DNA of 64,000 nucleotides. Origin: an uncultured Agathobacter sp. (GTDB lineage Bacteria > Bacillota > Clostridia > Lachnospirales > Lachnospiraceae). The stretch covers positions 124,001 through 188,000 of the forward strand of contig CAJUND010000001.1 of NCBI GenBank assembly GCA_910587655.1, given 5' to 3'. Below the pieces are notes generated by a model that did not search any database, was not told the DNA's origin, and worked only from the letters and a program-made list of their open reading frames with translations. This document shows positions 24,110 to 33,261 of this stretch, piece by piece; the first letter of the stretch is position 1; every line of letters begins with the position of its first letter. The position numbers were made by a program, and so were the translations under genes.

Positions 24110-25189
24110 CTATTTTTCATAAATGGAGTCAAAGATTCCATGGTCGGAAAAATGTTTTTCCGTTGTTTTTGTCCATCCGCCGAAATGACCGATATCCGTC
24201 AGGTCGATATCAGAAATAATCCACTTATGGTCGTCTGGAAGCTCTGTAATCGTGTTATTATTTCCCTCGTAGACGTACTCGTTTAAAATTTCCTCACTGG
24301 ACGGTCGGTAGTACCAGTCTGCTTCCAGCCTCTGGGCCTCGTTTGAATACAGATAGTTTAGATATTCCGTACAGACTTCCCTGGTTCCGTTTTTATCTGC
24401 AACCTTGTCAACAACTGCAACGGTCGGCTGGCAGAGAATGGATACGGACGGTACAACAATTTCGTATTCTCCCGGATGTTCTGCCAGGGAAAGAAATGCC
24501 TCGTTTTCCCACGCAAGAAGCACATCGCCCTGCCCGTTTTCCACAAATGATGTGGTGGAACCTCTTGCGCCGGAATCCAGCACAATGACATGCTGAAAGA
24601 TGGTTTTTATTTTTTCGGTGATTTCGGCTTCATTCAATCCCTGTTTTTCAAAATAATACCATGCCGCAAGATAATTCCATCTTGCGCCGCCGGAAGTCTT
24701 CGGGTTTGGCGTTATGATGCCCACGTCGTCAGACAGCAGGTCATCCCAGTCGGAAATATTTTTGGGATTATCTTTCCGGACCAGAAAAACGATACAGGAG
24801 GTATAAGGAGAGCTGTCCAGCGGAAATTCTTTTACATAACCGTCATCAATCAGTCCGGCGTTTTTGACTGCATCCACATCCCCCTCCAGTGCAAGCGTCA
24901 CAACATCTGCCGGCAGACCGTTTGCAACCTCCAGTGCCTGTTTGCCGGAGCCGCCATGGGACTGGGGAACCGTTACTTCCTGTCCGGTCTGTTCCTTCCA
25001 GTGTTTCTGGAAAATTTCGTTATATGCAGCGTACAGTTCCCGTGTCGGGTCATAGGAAACATTGGTGATTTCCACAGTATTTTGTGTGCTGCTTTGTGTG
25101 TTTTCTGTACCACCGTCAGAGCCGCAGGCAGCCAGTGCAGTGCATGCAAGTACGGCAGCAGCAAGTCTGGAGAGTTTTCTTTTGTTCAT
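24110..25189 (-). CDS. sbp: Sulfate-binding lipoprotein
   Basis: 359 residues with a lipoprotein signal peptide and lipobox LAAC (Cys22), so the mature protein is anchored outside the membrane. The sulfate-binding family pattern is clear: VTVPQSHGGSGKQALEVANGLPADVVTLALEGDVD, SDWDDLL, ITPNPKTSGGARWNYLAAW, and STTSFVENGQGDVLLAWENE. Delivers sulfate to CysTW. Located between the sulfotransferase and permease genes. Confidence 0.94.
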   Translation of the reverse strand: MNKRKLSRLAAAVLACTALAACGSDGGTENTQSSTQNTVEITNVSYDPTRELYAAYNEIFQKHWKEQTGQEVTVPQSHGGSGKQALEVANGLPADVVTLALEGDVDAVKNAGLIDDGYVKEFPLDSSPYTSCIVFLVRKDNPKNISDWDDLLSDDVGIITPNPKTSGGARWNYLAAWYYFEKQGLNEAEITEKIKTIFQHVIVLDSGARGSTTSFVENGQGDVLLAWENEAFLSLAEHPGEYEIVVPSVSILCQPTVAVVDKVADKNGTREVCTEYLNYLYSNEAQRLEADWYYRPSSEEILNEYVYEGNNNTITELPDDHKWIISDIDLTDIGHFGGWTKTTEKHFSDHGIFDSIYEK

Positions 25190-25253
25190 AAGTGTAAGTC
25201 CTCTTTCGTATTAAATTTGTGTTTCAGATGCTGGATTCAAAGCATGAAGGATA

Positions 25254-26417
25254 TTATCCATGATGAAACATCCGGTTCCAGATAGTACGGAACGGATGTT
25301 TCAGCCTGCTCTTAAACATCCGGAAATTTTTCTGGTCATCCTTAATGGTCTGGCGCAGTTCCTGAATTTCCTGCCTGAGACTTTCGTTTTCACGGCGTAA
25401 ACTGATGGACACCGAGGAAAAAAACCGGATGATGTCTTCCGTCATGTACGGATTATCTTTTTCCCATCTGGGTAAATCTGAAATATCTTCGCTAAACAGG
25501 GGACGCCTGTCTTTTATATACTCGGATGCAACCCTGGCATTTCCTGCGGCATATTTGTTTAACAGGGTACGTGTTTCTTCCCCGGAAAGCATGCTGCACG
25601 GATAGCGTTCACCGGATTCCGGGGATAGTTCTTTTAAAAATCCGGTAAGAAAAGTATTTTCCTCTTTGGAAAAAGAAGATTCCCGGTTAATTATGCGTTT
25701 GATTTCTGCATTATTTCCAGAAAGTCCGGGGTTTACCATCCGGGACGGAAGCGTAAATTCCTCAGTCAGTTCCAGTCCGATGCAGTCCATGAAATCATGG
25801 ATGATGGAGTGGTGTACCCAGCTTCCCGGCTCAAATCTGCGGACAATCAGGTTTTCTTTTCCAAACAGTTCCGCCATCCGGTCCAGTTTGGATGCATAGT
25901 CCAGTACCAGCTTATACTTTTTTTGTATGGTTTTGATATAGCTTTCCAGCGGCTGTGTGCAGCTGGTCTTCCCCTGCTTGACACACTGGTTCCAGTTGGA
26001 AACCAGAAACTGGTCCTGACGGCGCAGGTAAACGATTATTTTTATCTGGTAGCCCTGCTGCCTGGATTCCTGTTTCAGATATGGAAAAAGATCTTTGTGG
26101 GAATAACCGGATACGCGCCAGAGATTTTCCTCGGAAAGAATGACATTGTCAAATTCTTTCATGCATTCAGCCATATGGTCCAGTCCTTCCCGCAGAAATT
26201 CCATTTCCAGCGGGAAATCCCTTGTTCCGTCCTCGTAATAAAGATTTTCCACCATAAAATGTGCGTTTCGGTTGGAGCAGACATAGGGATATTTGTGCGG
26301 CAGTTTTGGAAAGCAGTAGCCGTGTTTTTCCAGTGTTTTACGGTTGGTATGTAAAAACTCCTGGATAGAAGAGGTGGCTGTTTTCGGTGTACCGATATGT
26401 AAATACAAGGTTTTCAT
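25254..26417 (-). CDS. PAPS-dependent sulfotransferase
   Basis: 387 residues. The N-terminal 5'-phosphosulfate loop reads HIGTPKTATSSIQEFL (about 7-22), and the 3'-phosphate site IVYLRRQDQFLVSNWNQ is near residue 130. The C-terminal end is a coiled coil (RRENESLRQEIQELRQTIKDD) and a basic tail. It would move sulfate from PAPS to a hydroxyl or amine of an unknown acceptor. There is no signal peptide, so it acts in the cytoplasm. It lies 14 bp after cysNC in the operon, which is the main reason to think the pathway feeds this enzyme. Acceptor possibilities: a surface glycan, a lipid, a peptide or a small molecule. Confidence 0.85.
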   Translation of the reverse strand: MKTLYLHIGTPKTATSSIQEFLHTNRKTLEKHGYCFPKLPHKYPYVCSNRNAHFMVENLYYEDGTRDFPLEMEFLREGLDHMAECMKEFDNVILSEENLWRVSGYSHKDLFPYLKQESRQQGYQIKIIVYLRRQDQFLVSNWNQCVKQGKTSCTQPLESYIKTIQKKYKLVLDYASKLDRMAELFGKENLIVRRFEPGSWVHHSIIHDFMDCIGLELTEEFTLPSRMVNPGLSGNNAEIKRIINRESSFSKEENTFLTGFLKELSPESGERYPCSMLSGEETRTLLNKYAAGNARVASEYIKDRRPLFSEDISDLPRWEKDNPYMTEDIIRFFSSVSISLRRENESLRQEIQELRQTIKDDQKNFRMFKSRLKHPFRTIWNRMFHHG

Positions 26418-26431
26418 GTAATGACCTTTCT

Positions 26432-28252
26432 CTATAAATTAAGCTTCTGTACAAGTGTCTGTACACATTCGTCAATGGTTTTTCCGGTTGTATCGATTGT
26501 AAGGTCTGCATGCTCCGGAACTTCATAAGGGCTGCCAAGTCCGGTAAAGTCTTCGATTCTGCCGGACTTGGCATCGGCATAAAGACCTTTAACATCCCGT
26601 CTGATACATTCTTCCAGCGGAGTGCTGACATACACTTCAAAAAATCCTTCCCCGATAATTTTCTTTGCGCGTCTGCGGTCGGCGGCAAACGGGGAGATAA
26701 ACGAGGTAAGGACAATCAGTCCCGCGTCATTTAACAGTTTTGCCACTTCTGCCACACGGCGGATATTCTCAATCCGGTCTGATTCGCCAAAGCCCAAATT
26801 CCTGTTTAAGCCCATGCGGATATTGTCGCCGTCCAGAAGCATGGTATGTTTATTTACTCCTGCCAGATATTTTTCAAGTGCATTTGCAAGCGTGGACTTG
26901 CCGGAGCCGGATAATCCCGTAAACCAGATGGTGCAGGCTTTCTGTCCAAGCAGGTTTTCGCGGAATGTGCGTGTAATGTCCGTGTTCTGCCATGTCAGAT
27001 GGCTGTTGTCCTGCGCCAGGGAATGTGTAATCGTTCCGCAGGCGGCAGTCATATGGGTCACGCGGTCAATGAGAATGAAAGATCCCAATGCCTTATTATG
27101 TAAAAACGTGTCAAATACAATCTCTGTATTCGTCATCAAATCGCAGCAGGCGATTTCGTTTTTTATTATTTCTTTAGCAGGCACTTCCTGCCCGGTACCC
27201 GTATCCACTTTGTGGTGAATATGAAGCACCGTGCAAGGAATCCTCTGTGTGCCTGTTTTGATTAAATAACTCTTTCCGGCAGTAAGCCCTGAGTTATCCA
27301 TCCAGAGTAATGTGACTGTAAATGTCTGGCTGACAAAAAGCTGATTGTCTTTTTGCAGCACGCAGCCACGGGAAATGTCAATTTCTGTATCGAGTGAAAT
27401 GGTAACGGCATGTCCTGCAGACGAAGTTTCCACGGGCTGGTTACCCTGTAAAATGCCAGTTACTTTTGCGGTTTCAGTGCTTGGAAGTACTGTTACGGCA
27501 TCCCCGACGGAAACCGCGCCGCTTTCAATCTGCCCCTGAAATCCGCGGAAATTCCGGTCGGGGCGGCATACACGCTGTACGGGCATGGTAAATCCGGTTC
27601 CTTCCGGTTCCCGGCTGATGTCAATGTTTTCCAGGTAAGCCAGTAATGGCATGCCCGGATACCACGGCATACGGGCAGAGCGTCTGGTTATATTATCCCC
27701 GCAGGACGCCGATACCGGAATCAGTGCTATGCTGTCACAGTCAAACTCTTTTGTCAGAATTCGGATGTCGTTTTGTATTTCCAGAAAACACTCCTGGGAA
27801 TATTCCACCAGGTCCATTTTATTAACGGCAAAAACAAAGTGCCGGATTCCCATAAGGGCGCAGATGCGGGTGTGTCTTTTGGTCTGTGCCAGGATGCCTT
27901 TGCCGGCATCAGCCAGGATAACGGCGAGGTCGGCAAAAGAAGCGCCGACAGCCATATTGCGTGTGTATTCTTCGTGTCCCGGCGTGTCTGCCACAATAAA
28001 GGAGCGTGCGTCTGTCGTAAAATAGCGGTATGCCACATCTATGGTGATTCCCTGCTCCCGTTCCGCCATCAGTCCGTCCAGAAGAAGGCTGTAATCCATG
28101 GCGCCGCCCGCGGAGCCAATCTGTGAATCAAGTTCCAGCGCTTTTTCCTGGTCTGCAAAAAGCAGCTTGGCGTCATAGAGCATATGGCCGATGAGCGTGG
28201 ATTTTCCATCATCCACACTGCCGCAGGTAATGAATTTTAATAGTGTGTGCAT
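26432..28252 (-). CDS. cysNC: Bifunctional sulfate adenylyltransferase GTPase subunit / APS kinase
   Basis: 606 residues from ATG 28252, 1 bp after the cysD stop. The N-terminal CysN GTPase has G1 GSVDDGKST, G3 DTPGHEEY and G4 NKMDL, then EF-Tu-like barrels. The C-terminal APS kinase (from about residue 430) has P-loop FTGLSGSGKST and LLDGDNIRMGLNRNLGF. Together with CysD it makes APS from sulfate and ATP, then PAPS. CysNC fusions are known from NodQ and several bacteria. Confidence 0.95.
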   Translation of the reverse strand: MHTLLKFITCGSVDDGKSTLIGHMLYDAKLLFADQEKALELDSQIGSAGGAMDYSLLLDGLMAEREQGITIDVAYRYFTTDARSFIVADTPGHEEYTRNMAVGASFADLAVILADAGKGILAQTKRHTRICALMGIRHFVFAVNKMDLVEYSQECFLEIQNDIRILTKEFDCDSIALIPVSASCGDNITRRSARMPWYPGMPLLAYLENIDISREPEGTGFTMPVQRVCRPDRNFRGFQGQIESGAVSVGDAVTVLPSTETAKVTGILQGNQPVETSSAGHAVTISLDTEIDISRGCVLQKDNQLFVSQTFTVTLLWMDNSGLTAGKSYLIKTGTQRIPCTVLHIHHKVDTGTGQEVPAKEIIKNEIACCDLMTNTEIVFDTFLHNKALGSFILIDRVTHMTAACGTITHSLAQDNSHLTWQNTDITRTFRENLLGQKACTIWFTGLSGSGKSTLANALEKYLAGVNKHTMLLDGDNIRMGLNRNLGFGESDRIENIRRVAEVAKLLNDAGLIVLTSFISPFAADRRRAKKIIGEGFFEVYVSTPLEECIRRDVKGLYADAKSGRIEDFTGLGSPYEVPEHADLTIDTTGKTIDECVQTLVQKLNL

Positions 28253-28253
28253 G

Positions 28254-29147
28254 TTAAAAATATCCCTCCCGTTTCCGTTTTTCCATGCTGGCGCTGCCGC
28301 CGTCACTGTCAATGATTCGGCTGGTCCGTTCAGATGAAACTGCACTCAGAGTTTCCTCTATAACGGCGTCAATCGTGTCAGCATCTGATTCGATACCGCC
28401 GGAGAGCGGATAACAGCCCAGTGTGCGGAAACGGACTTTTTTCATTACCGGGGTTTCACCCGGAAGCAGCCGCATCCTGTCGTCATCAACCATAATTAGG
28501 TTTCCATCCCTTTCAACAACGGGGCGCATGGCGGCGAAATACAGCGGGACAATATCTATGTGTTCCTGCCGGATGTACTGCCAGATATCGCTTTCCGTCC
28601 AGTTGGAAATTGGGAAAACACGGATGCTTTCTCCTTTATTGATTTCGGTGTTGTAGAGTTTCCACATTTCCGGACGCTGGTTTTTCGGGTCCCATGCATG
28701 GTTCGGATTCCGGAAAGAAAAGATTCTCTCTTTGGCACGGCTTTTTTCCTCGTCACGTCTGCCGCCGCCAAATGCCGCCGTAAAACCATATAAATCCAGC
28801 GCCTGTTTTAGCGCCTGTGTTTTCATGATATCGGTATAGGCGCTGCCGTGGTCAAACGGATTAATGCCCTGCCGCAGTCCTTCTTCGTTAATATATTCTA
28901 GCATCTGGATGCCGTATTTTTCTGCAGTTTCATCCCGGAAGGAAATCATTTCCTTAAACTTCCACGTAGTGTTTACATGAAGAAATGGAAATGGCGGTTT
29001 TTCCGGATAAAACGCTTTCAAGGCAAGATGCAGCATGACGGAGGAGTCCTTGCCAACAGAGTAAAGCATTACCGGCTTTTCACATTCCGCTGCAACTTCG
29101 CGCATAATATAAACTGCTTCCGCTTCAAGTTTTTCCAAATGGGTCAT
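28254..29147 (-). CDS. cysD: Sulfate adenylyltransferase subunit 2
   Basis: 297 residues of the PP-loop ATP pyrophosphatase family: SVGKDSSVMLHLALKAFYP, HVNTTWKFKEMI, FGGGRRDEEKSRAKERIFSFR, and the family-typical end ASMEKRKREGYF. Works with CysN to form APS. First gene of the sulfate operon. Confidence 0.96.
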   Translation of the reverse strand: MTHLEKLEAEAVYIMREVAAECEKPVMLYSVGKDSSVMLHLALKAFYPEKPPFPFLHVNTTWKFKEMISFRDETAEKYGIQMLEYINEEGLRQGINPFDHGSAYTDIMKTQALKQALDLYGFTAAFGGGRRDEEKSRAKERIFSFRNPNHAWDPKNQRPEMWKLYNTEINKGESIRVFPISNWTESDIWQYIRQEHIDIVPLYFAAMRPVVERDGNLIMVDDDRMRLLPGETPVMKKVRFRTLGCYPLSGGIESDADTIDAVIEETLSAVSSERTSRIIDSDGGSASMEKRKREGYF

Positions 29148-29214
29148 GTTGTTCTCCTATTGTCTGTTTCAGTAGTGATTGATGTTATCATAAAAAAGAT
29201 TTCTTGAAAAAAGA

Positions 29215-29242
29215 TTGAAAAATATTTTTTTTTGGTTATAAT
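29215..29242 (+). promoter_or_regulatory. Sigma-A promoter of the two-component system
   Basis: TTGAAA (29215-29220), 16 nt, TATAAT (29237-29242). It lies in the 181-bp divergent region shared with the sulfate operon, whose own promoter is less clear. Confidence 0.7.
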
Positions 29243-29328
29243 GTTTGAAATATAAAGAGCAGATTTTACAGAAACTGGTTTTGGGGCAGAATATATACTG
29301 AAAAATTGCTGGAAATGGGGAAACGGTT

Positions 29329-30009
29329 TTGAGAATTTTGGTTGTGGAGGATTCGCTGCGGCTGGCTGACACACTGTCAGAGGCACTGTCAAAGGCAGGC
29401 TATACCGTTGATGTTGTAAATGACGGACGGGACGGGTACGAAAACGCGGTAAGCGGGATTTATGATATCGTAATACTGGATTTAATGCTTCCCACGATGA
29501 ACGGATATGAGGTGCTGTCTGCTGTCCGCAGGGACGGGCAGGAAGTTCCGGTTCTGATTTTAACAGCGAAAACCGAGCTTGAGGACAAGGTGGAAGGTTT
29601 TACGCTTGGCGCTGACGACTATGTGACGAAGCCGTTTGAAATGCGGGAGCTTCTGATGCGGATACAGGCGATTGTCCGAAGGCGGAGTCCGCAGGAAATC
29701 ATTTCCCTCCGGGCAGGAAACCTGGAATTAAATACGATGGCTTGTGAAATGAAAAACAGTGAAAGCGGCAGAGCCATGCAGATTGCCGGAAAGGAAATGC
29801 AGCTTCTGGAGTTTTTTCTGCTGAACCAGAACCAGGTGCTGGAAAAGGAACAGATTGCGACAAAAATATGGGGATATGAGTCCAGTGCTGAATATAATAA
29901 CGTGGAAGTTTATGTATCGTTTTTAAGAAAAAAGTTTAAAAATTTACATGTTAATGTGGGAATCCGGGCGGTGCGCGGGATTGGATATATTTTTGAGGAA
30001 ACCATATGA
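29329..30009 (+). CDS. OmpR-type response regulator
   Basis: 226 residues from a TTG start preceded by GGGG at about 29317. The receiver domain has VVEDS, the phosphoacceptor in VILDLMLPT and Lys in YVTKPFEMREL. A winged helix follows (IAGKEMQLLEFFLLNQNQ, NNVEVYVSFLRKKF). Overlaps the kinase gene by 4 bp. Divergent from cysD, so regulation of the sulfate operon is possible but unproven. Confidence 0.93.
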   Translation: MRILVVEDSLRLADTLSEALSKAGYTVDVVNDGRDGYENAVSGIYDIVILDLMLPTMNGYEVLSAVRRDGQEVPVLILTAKTELEDKVEGFTLGADDYVTKPFEMRELLMRIQAIVRRRSPQEIISLRAGNLELNTMACEMKNSESGRAMQIAGKEMQLLEFFLLNQNQVLEKEQIATKIWGYESSAEYNNVEVYVSFLRKKFKNLHVNVGIRAVRGIGYIFEETI

Positions 30010-31223
30010 TAAAATCACTTCGAAAAAAAATAAGCATTATATTTGCAAGTCTGCTGGGAGCAATCTGGATTCTGATTATTGTGCTTTTTAACTGGACAAA
30101 TTACAAGGCACAGCTCAAAGAGCTGCGTTCCAGTGTGCGTTCAGAAATCAAGGAGTCGGGCTGGAACAGATTTTTAAGGACCGGCGGCGAGGATGAGGCA
30201 TTTGACTTTGAAGGTCTGGAGTACTGTGTTGTGCAGCTGAAAAAAGATGGAACAGTGTCTGTACGTGCAAACCATTTTCCCAGCATACCGGAAGAGCTTC
30301 TGAAAGAATATATTGTGCAGCAAAGGGAGAATAACTGGAAGCTGGACGACGGATTTTCAAGGATTACGCATATCAGCAAATTTAAAAAGAAGTACGGCAG
30401 ATGTCTGGTTTTAATCAGTACAAAACCGGCAGTGAGGACAGAATTGAAGCTGGCGGCAGTCAGCCTGTTTGTTGCGGGGGCAGGGATGTTTATGCTGGTT
30501 ATGGCAATAAAATACCTGTCCGGCTGGCTGGTACGTCCTGTGGAAGAATCCATTCAGTCCGAGAAAAAATTTATGTCCAATGCAAGCCATGAATTAAAAA
30601 CCCCGCTGACGGTGATTCGGACCAATATCGAACTGTTATCGGATGAAATCGGGGAGAACAAGCATTTGCAGTATATCGGAATGGAGACGGAGCGTATGGT
30701 TTCCCTTGTAAATAAAATGCTGACGCTGGTTCGTCTGGATGCGCATTACACGAAACCGAAGTTTCAGAAGTTCCGTCTGGATGAAGCTCTTTTAAATGTG
30801 ATTTACCCCATGGAAAGTGTGGCTTTTGAAAAGGGAATCAGCATGGATATCCGGGTTGGGGAACAGATGTGGTTTACGGGTGATGAAGAGCAGCTGCAGA
30901 GTATGGTGTCCATACTTCTGGATAATGCAATCAGTTATACGCCCAAAGGGGGAAGTATTGACATAGGGGCAGAAGTTCATTCCAGAAAATTTCACCTTAC
31001 AGTTGCCAATACCGGAGAGCCGATTCCGGCGGAACTTAAGGATAAGCTGTTTGAACGGTTTTACCGTCAGGATGAAGCAAGGGAAAGCACGTCAGAACAT
31101 CTGGGACTGGGGCTGTCCATTGCAAAAAGTATTATTACAAAGCATCATGGGAAAATCCATGTGGAAAGCGCAGGAGGGAAAAATATATTCCATGTTGTGC
31201 TTCCGGTGGTGAAAAAGGGATAG
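30006..31223 (+). CDS. Sensor histidine kinase
   Basis: 405 residues with membrane segments at about 12-32 and 150-172 and a loop of about 115 residues outside. The H box is KFMSNASHELKTPLTVIRTN (His near 198). The ATPase domain follows (LLDNAISYTPKGGSI, LGLGLSIAKSIITKHHG). The G1 box is degenerate: VANTGEPIP replaces D-x-G-x-G, a variant also seen in other Firmicutes kinases. Partner of the preceding regulator. Terminator downstream. Confidence 0.93.
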   Translation: MIKSLRKKISIIFASLLGAIWILIIVLFNWTNYKAQLKELRSSVRSEIKESGWNRFLRTGGEDEAFDFEGLEYCVVQLKKDGTVSVRANHFPSIPEELLKEYIVQQRENNWKLDDGFSRITHISKFKKKYGRCLVLISTKPAVRTELKLAAVSLFVAGAGMFMLVMAIKYLSGWLVRPVEESIQSEKKFMSNASHELKTPLTVIRTNIELLSDEIGENKHLQYIGMETERMVSLVNKMLTLVRLDAHYTKPKFQKFRLDEALLNVIYPMESVAFEKGISMDIRVGEQMWFTGDEEQLQSMVSILLDNAISYTPKGGSIDIGAEVHSRKFHLTVANTGEPIPAELKDKLFERFYRQDEARESTSEHLGLGLSIAKSIITKHHGKIHVESAGGKNIFHVVLPVVKKG

Positions 31224-31228
31224 TAAAA

Positions 31229-31277
31229 AAGCCGCGATACATTCGTCAAACTGTATGAAATGTATCGTGGCTTTTAG
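31229..31277 (+). terminator. Rho-independent terminator
   Basis: AAGCCGCGATACATT (31229-31243) pairs with AATGTATCGTGGCTT (31259-31273) with a G-T pair, then TTTT. Also placed to terminate the convergent gene at 31308. Confidence 0.9.
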
Positions 31278-31307
31278 ATTAAGGCGTGTTGCCGCTTTTG
31301 GTACGGG

Positions 31308-32471
31308 CTATACGAAATCGGAGAACTGGGAAATCCCCTGTACATTATATGTTCCCGTAGCCGTATACCCATTGGCATTATTTGCATTGGACTTTGAATA
31401 ATGATCTACGAGTGAAGCGTACGTATTGATGGATGGCCCATAGTTTTTGAAAAACTTCTGTAATGCAGGCATATCGGACTTTTTCAAGGTGTCTTCGTCA
31501 ACCTTCATTTTATTATTTTTGTCCAAAGTAATTCCAAACTGCTTCAGGGCATCTTTATTTTTCTCTGTTTTACTCTGGATATAGGATAAGTTTGTCACTA
31601 CACCGGCATTTTTGCTGGTTTTGGCTGCTTCAAACATATTGTTGTAATTGCCTGCAAAACTCTTTACAGTGGCAAGAATTTTGTCAAGATTGTATTCTTC
31701 TTTGCCATCTGTGCCTTTTATCTTTTTATACAACTGATCTGATGCAAGAGCCTCGCTGTCTGTCTTTAAGCCAGCTGCATAAGAAACAGAAGAGGAACCG
31801 GTGTCTTCTTCTTTTTTTGTGCCGGCTGCAGTGCTGGTAGAAATACCGCCGGCAAACTGAAGCCGGGACGCAACCGTCGAACCATAGCTCAGGAGATTAT
31901 CCGATGAAAACAGGTCCTGTACTTTTGTAATATCTGCGCTTTTCGCTTTCCCTTCATTGAACTGAAGCGTACCGTTTTTATTAACCGTGATGCCGATTTC
32001 CGCAAGCTTATCCTTATTTGCGGTAGTGCTTTTCATTGCACTTGCAATCAGTGAAGTCTTATTGGACAGCGTGGATTTCTTTGCCGCACTCACTACGTCA
32101 TTATAGTTTGAGACATAATTTTTCAGTGCAGAAACTACCTTATCGGACGCTGTTTTGCCTTCTTCTGCAGTATAGGTGTCTTTTTTCTGTAATGTTGCAA
32201 CAGAACTTTTCAACGATCCAATCCCTGCTGTCAGCTTTGAATTTGCCTCCTGCGCCTGTTTGGAAACCGTCGGATTTTTCCTCTCTTCAATAAGCCTGTC
32301 AATGACATAGCTGGTTTTGCCTGCACCGGCTTTGGTTGTAGAGGAGGTGGAATTCTGATTCCCATAATATGCCTTCGTCAGCTTGGCATAGCTGCCATTT
32401 TTAAGGCTGGCCCAGTCCGAGAAAAAATTAGAATTTCCGCCGAAAAAACTCTGGTTTGTGTTTATTGCCAT
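31308..32471 (-). CDS. FliD-like flagellar-type protein with two related repeats, unknown role
   Basis: 387 residues from ATG 32471 (AGGGGTG about 7 nt upstream). Two related blocks are visible, each resembling the FliD C-terminal region: LKNYVSNYNDVVSAAKKS...LAEIGITVNKNGTLQFNE and VKSFAGNYNNMFEAAKTS...LKQFGITLDKNNKMKVDE. Rich in Ser, Thr, Asn and Lys and without Cys, as exported filament proteins often are; no Sec signal. It is not a full FliD (no standard N-terminal domain). Possibly a secreted flagellar-associated protein. Expressed from a sigma-A, not a sigma-D, promoter. Confidence 0.6.
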   Translation of the reverse strand: MAINTNQSFFGGNSNFFSDWASLKNGSYAKLTKAYYGNQNSTSSTTKAGAGKTSYVIDRLIEERKNPTVSKQAQEANSKLTAGIGSLKSSVATLQKKDTYTAEEGKTASDKVVSALKNYVSNYNDVVSAAKKSTLSNKTSLIASAMKSTTANKDKLAEIGITVNKNGTLQFNEGKAKSADITKVQDLFSSDNLLSYGSTVASRLQFAGGISTSTAAGTKKEEDTGSSSVSYAAGLKTDSEALASDQLYKKIKGTDGKEEYNLDKILATVKSFAGNYNNMFEAAKTSKNAGVVTNLSYIQSKTEKNKDALKQFGITLDKNNKMKVDEDTLKKSDMPALQKFFKNYGPSINTYASLVDHYSKSNANNANGYTATGTYNVQGISQFSDFV

Positions 32472-32515
32472 ATGAATCACCCCTTTAAATAAAAATGGAC
32501 TTTATGATTATCCTT

Positions 32516-32544
32516 ATTATAACACATATTCCTTTAAATGGCAA
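32516..32544 (-). promoter_or_regulatory. Sigma-A promoter of the FliD-like gene
   Basis: On the - strand: TTGCCA (32544-32539), 17 nt, TATAAT (32521-32516), 45 bp before the start codon. Confidence 0.75.
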
Positions 32545-32669
32545 GTTGACTATTTTTAAGAAATATGGTATTGACGATTTGTGGCGGATAGTACTAAATT
32601 ATACAAGGCTGGTACTGTATCGTAATTTATATAATACAGATAAAAGTGTAAAAAGGTGGTGCTGTTGTA

Positions 32670-33197
32670 ATGAAAATAGACATTATAGGTTCCGTGGCAA
32701 GTGGAAAAACAACGCTGGCAAGAAAAATATCGCAGAAATATAAAGTGCCATATTATGAAAAGGATAATGTTGTCTGGGAAAGAACTCCAAGCGGAGACAG
32801 AAAAAGAACATCTGATGAACGGGATTCATTTTTTAACAGGATTATCAGCGGCGATGACTGGATTGTAGAAGGTTCTCCAAGAAAATGCCTTAAGGAAAGC
32901 TTTGTCTGTTGTGATTATATAGTGGTTTTGGATGAGAAAACTTCTGTAAGACTGTTCAGGGTATTTAAACGGTGGATAAAACAAAGAACTGGGAAAGAGC
33001 CATATAATACAAAGCCGACTTTAACTTTTTTGAAGTATAATATTAAATGGGTTTTTGAATTTAATGATATGAAAAAGAACCTGTTGCGGGAGTTAAATTC
33101 TTTTGGAGAAAAGGTAAAAATATTTCATAATTCCGGTGAGGCATGGAAATTTATTTTAAGCACATATTCTGGTTTGTCTAACTTTCCTAAAATATAA
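32670..33197 (+). CDS. P-loop kinase-like protein (FlaR/topology-modulation family)
   Basis: 175 residues with a Walker A motif at the very start (IDIIGSVASGKTTLARKI). The family pattern DNVVWERTPSGDRKR and DWIVEGSPRKC follows, and LDEKTSVRLFRVFKRW is in the lid region. Members are adenylate kinase-like proteins annotated as DNA topology modulation protein FlaR; real substrates are unclear. Its AT content is higher than that of neighbours, which may indicate transfer. Followed by a terminator. Confidence 0.8.
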   Translation: MKIDIIGSVASGKTTLARKISQKYKVPYYEKDNVVWERTPSGDRKRTSDERDSFFNRIISGDDWIVEGSPRKCLKESFVCCDYIVVLDEKTSVRLFRVFKRWIKQRTGKEPYNTKPTLTFLKYNIKWVFEFNDMKKNLLRELNSFGEKVKIFHNSGEAWKFILSTYSGLSNFPKI

Positions 33198-33203
33198 ATA
33201 CAA

Positions 33204-33235
33204 GCGGCGGACCAGTACGGTCCGCCGCCTTTTTA
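33204..33235. terminator. Terminator between convergent genes
   Basis: GCGGCGGACC (33204-33213) pairs with GGTCCGCCGC (33219-33228), 5-nt loop, followed by CTTTTT. Confidence 0.9.
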
Positions 33236-33261
33236 TGGAGAAAACGAAATATATAAGAAAA

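Noticed and set aside
21321..29147. Ordinary assimilatory sulfate reduction operon
   Set aside because: No PAPS/APS reductase or sulfite reductase is present and a sulfotransferase is embedded in the operon.
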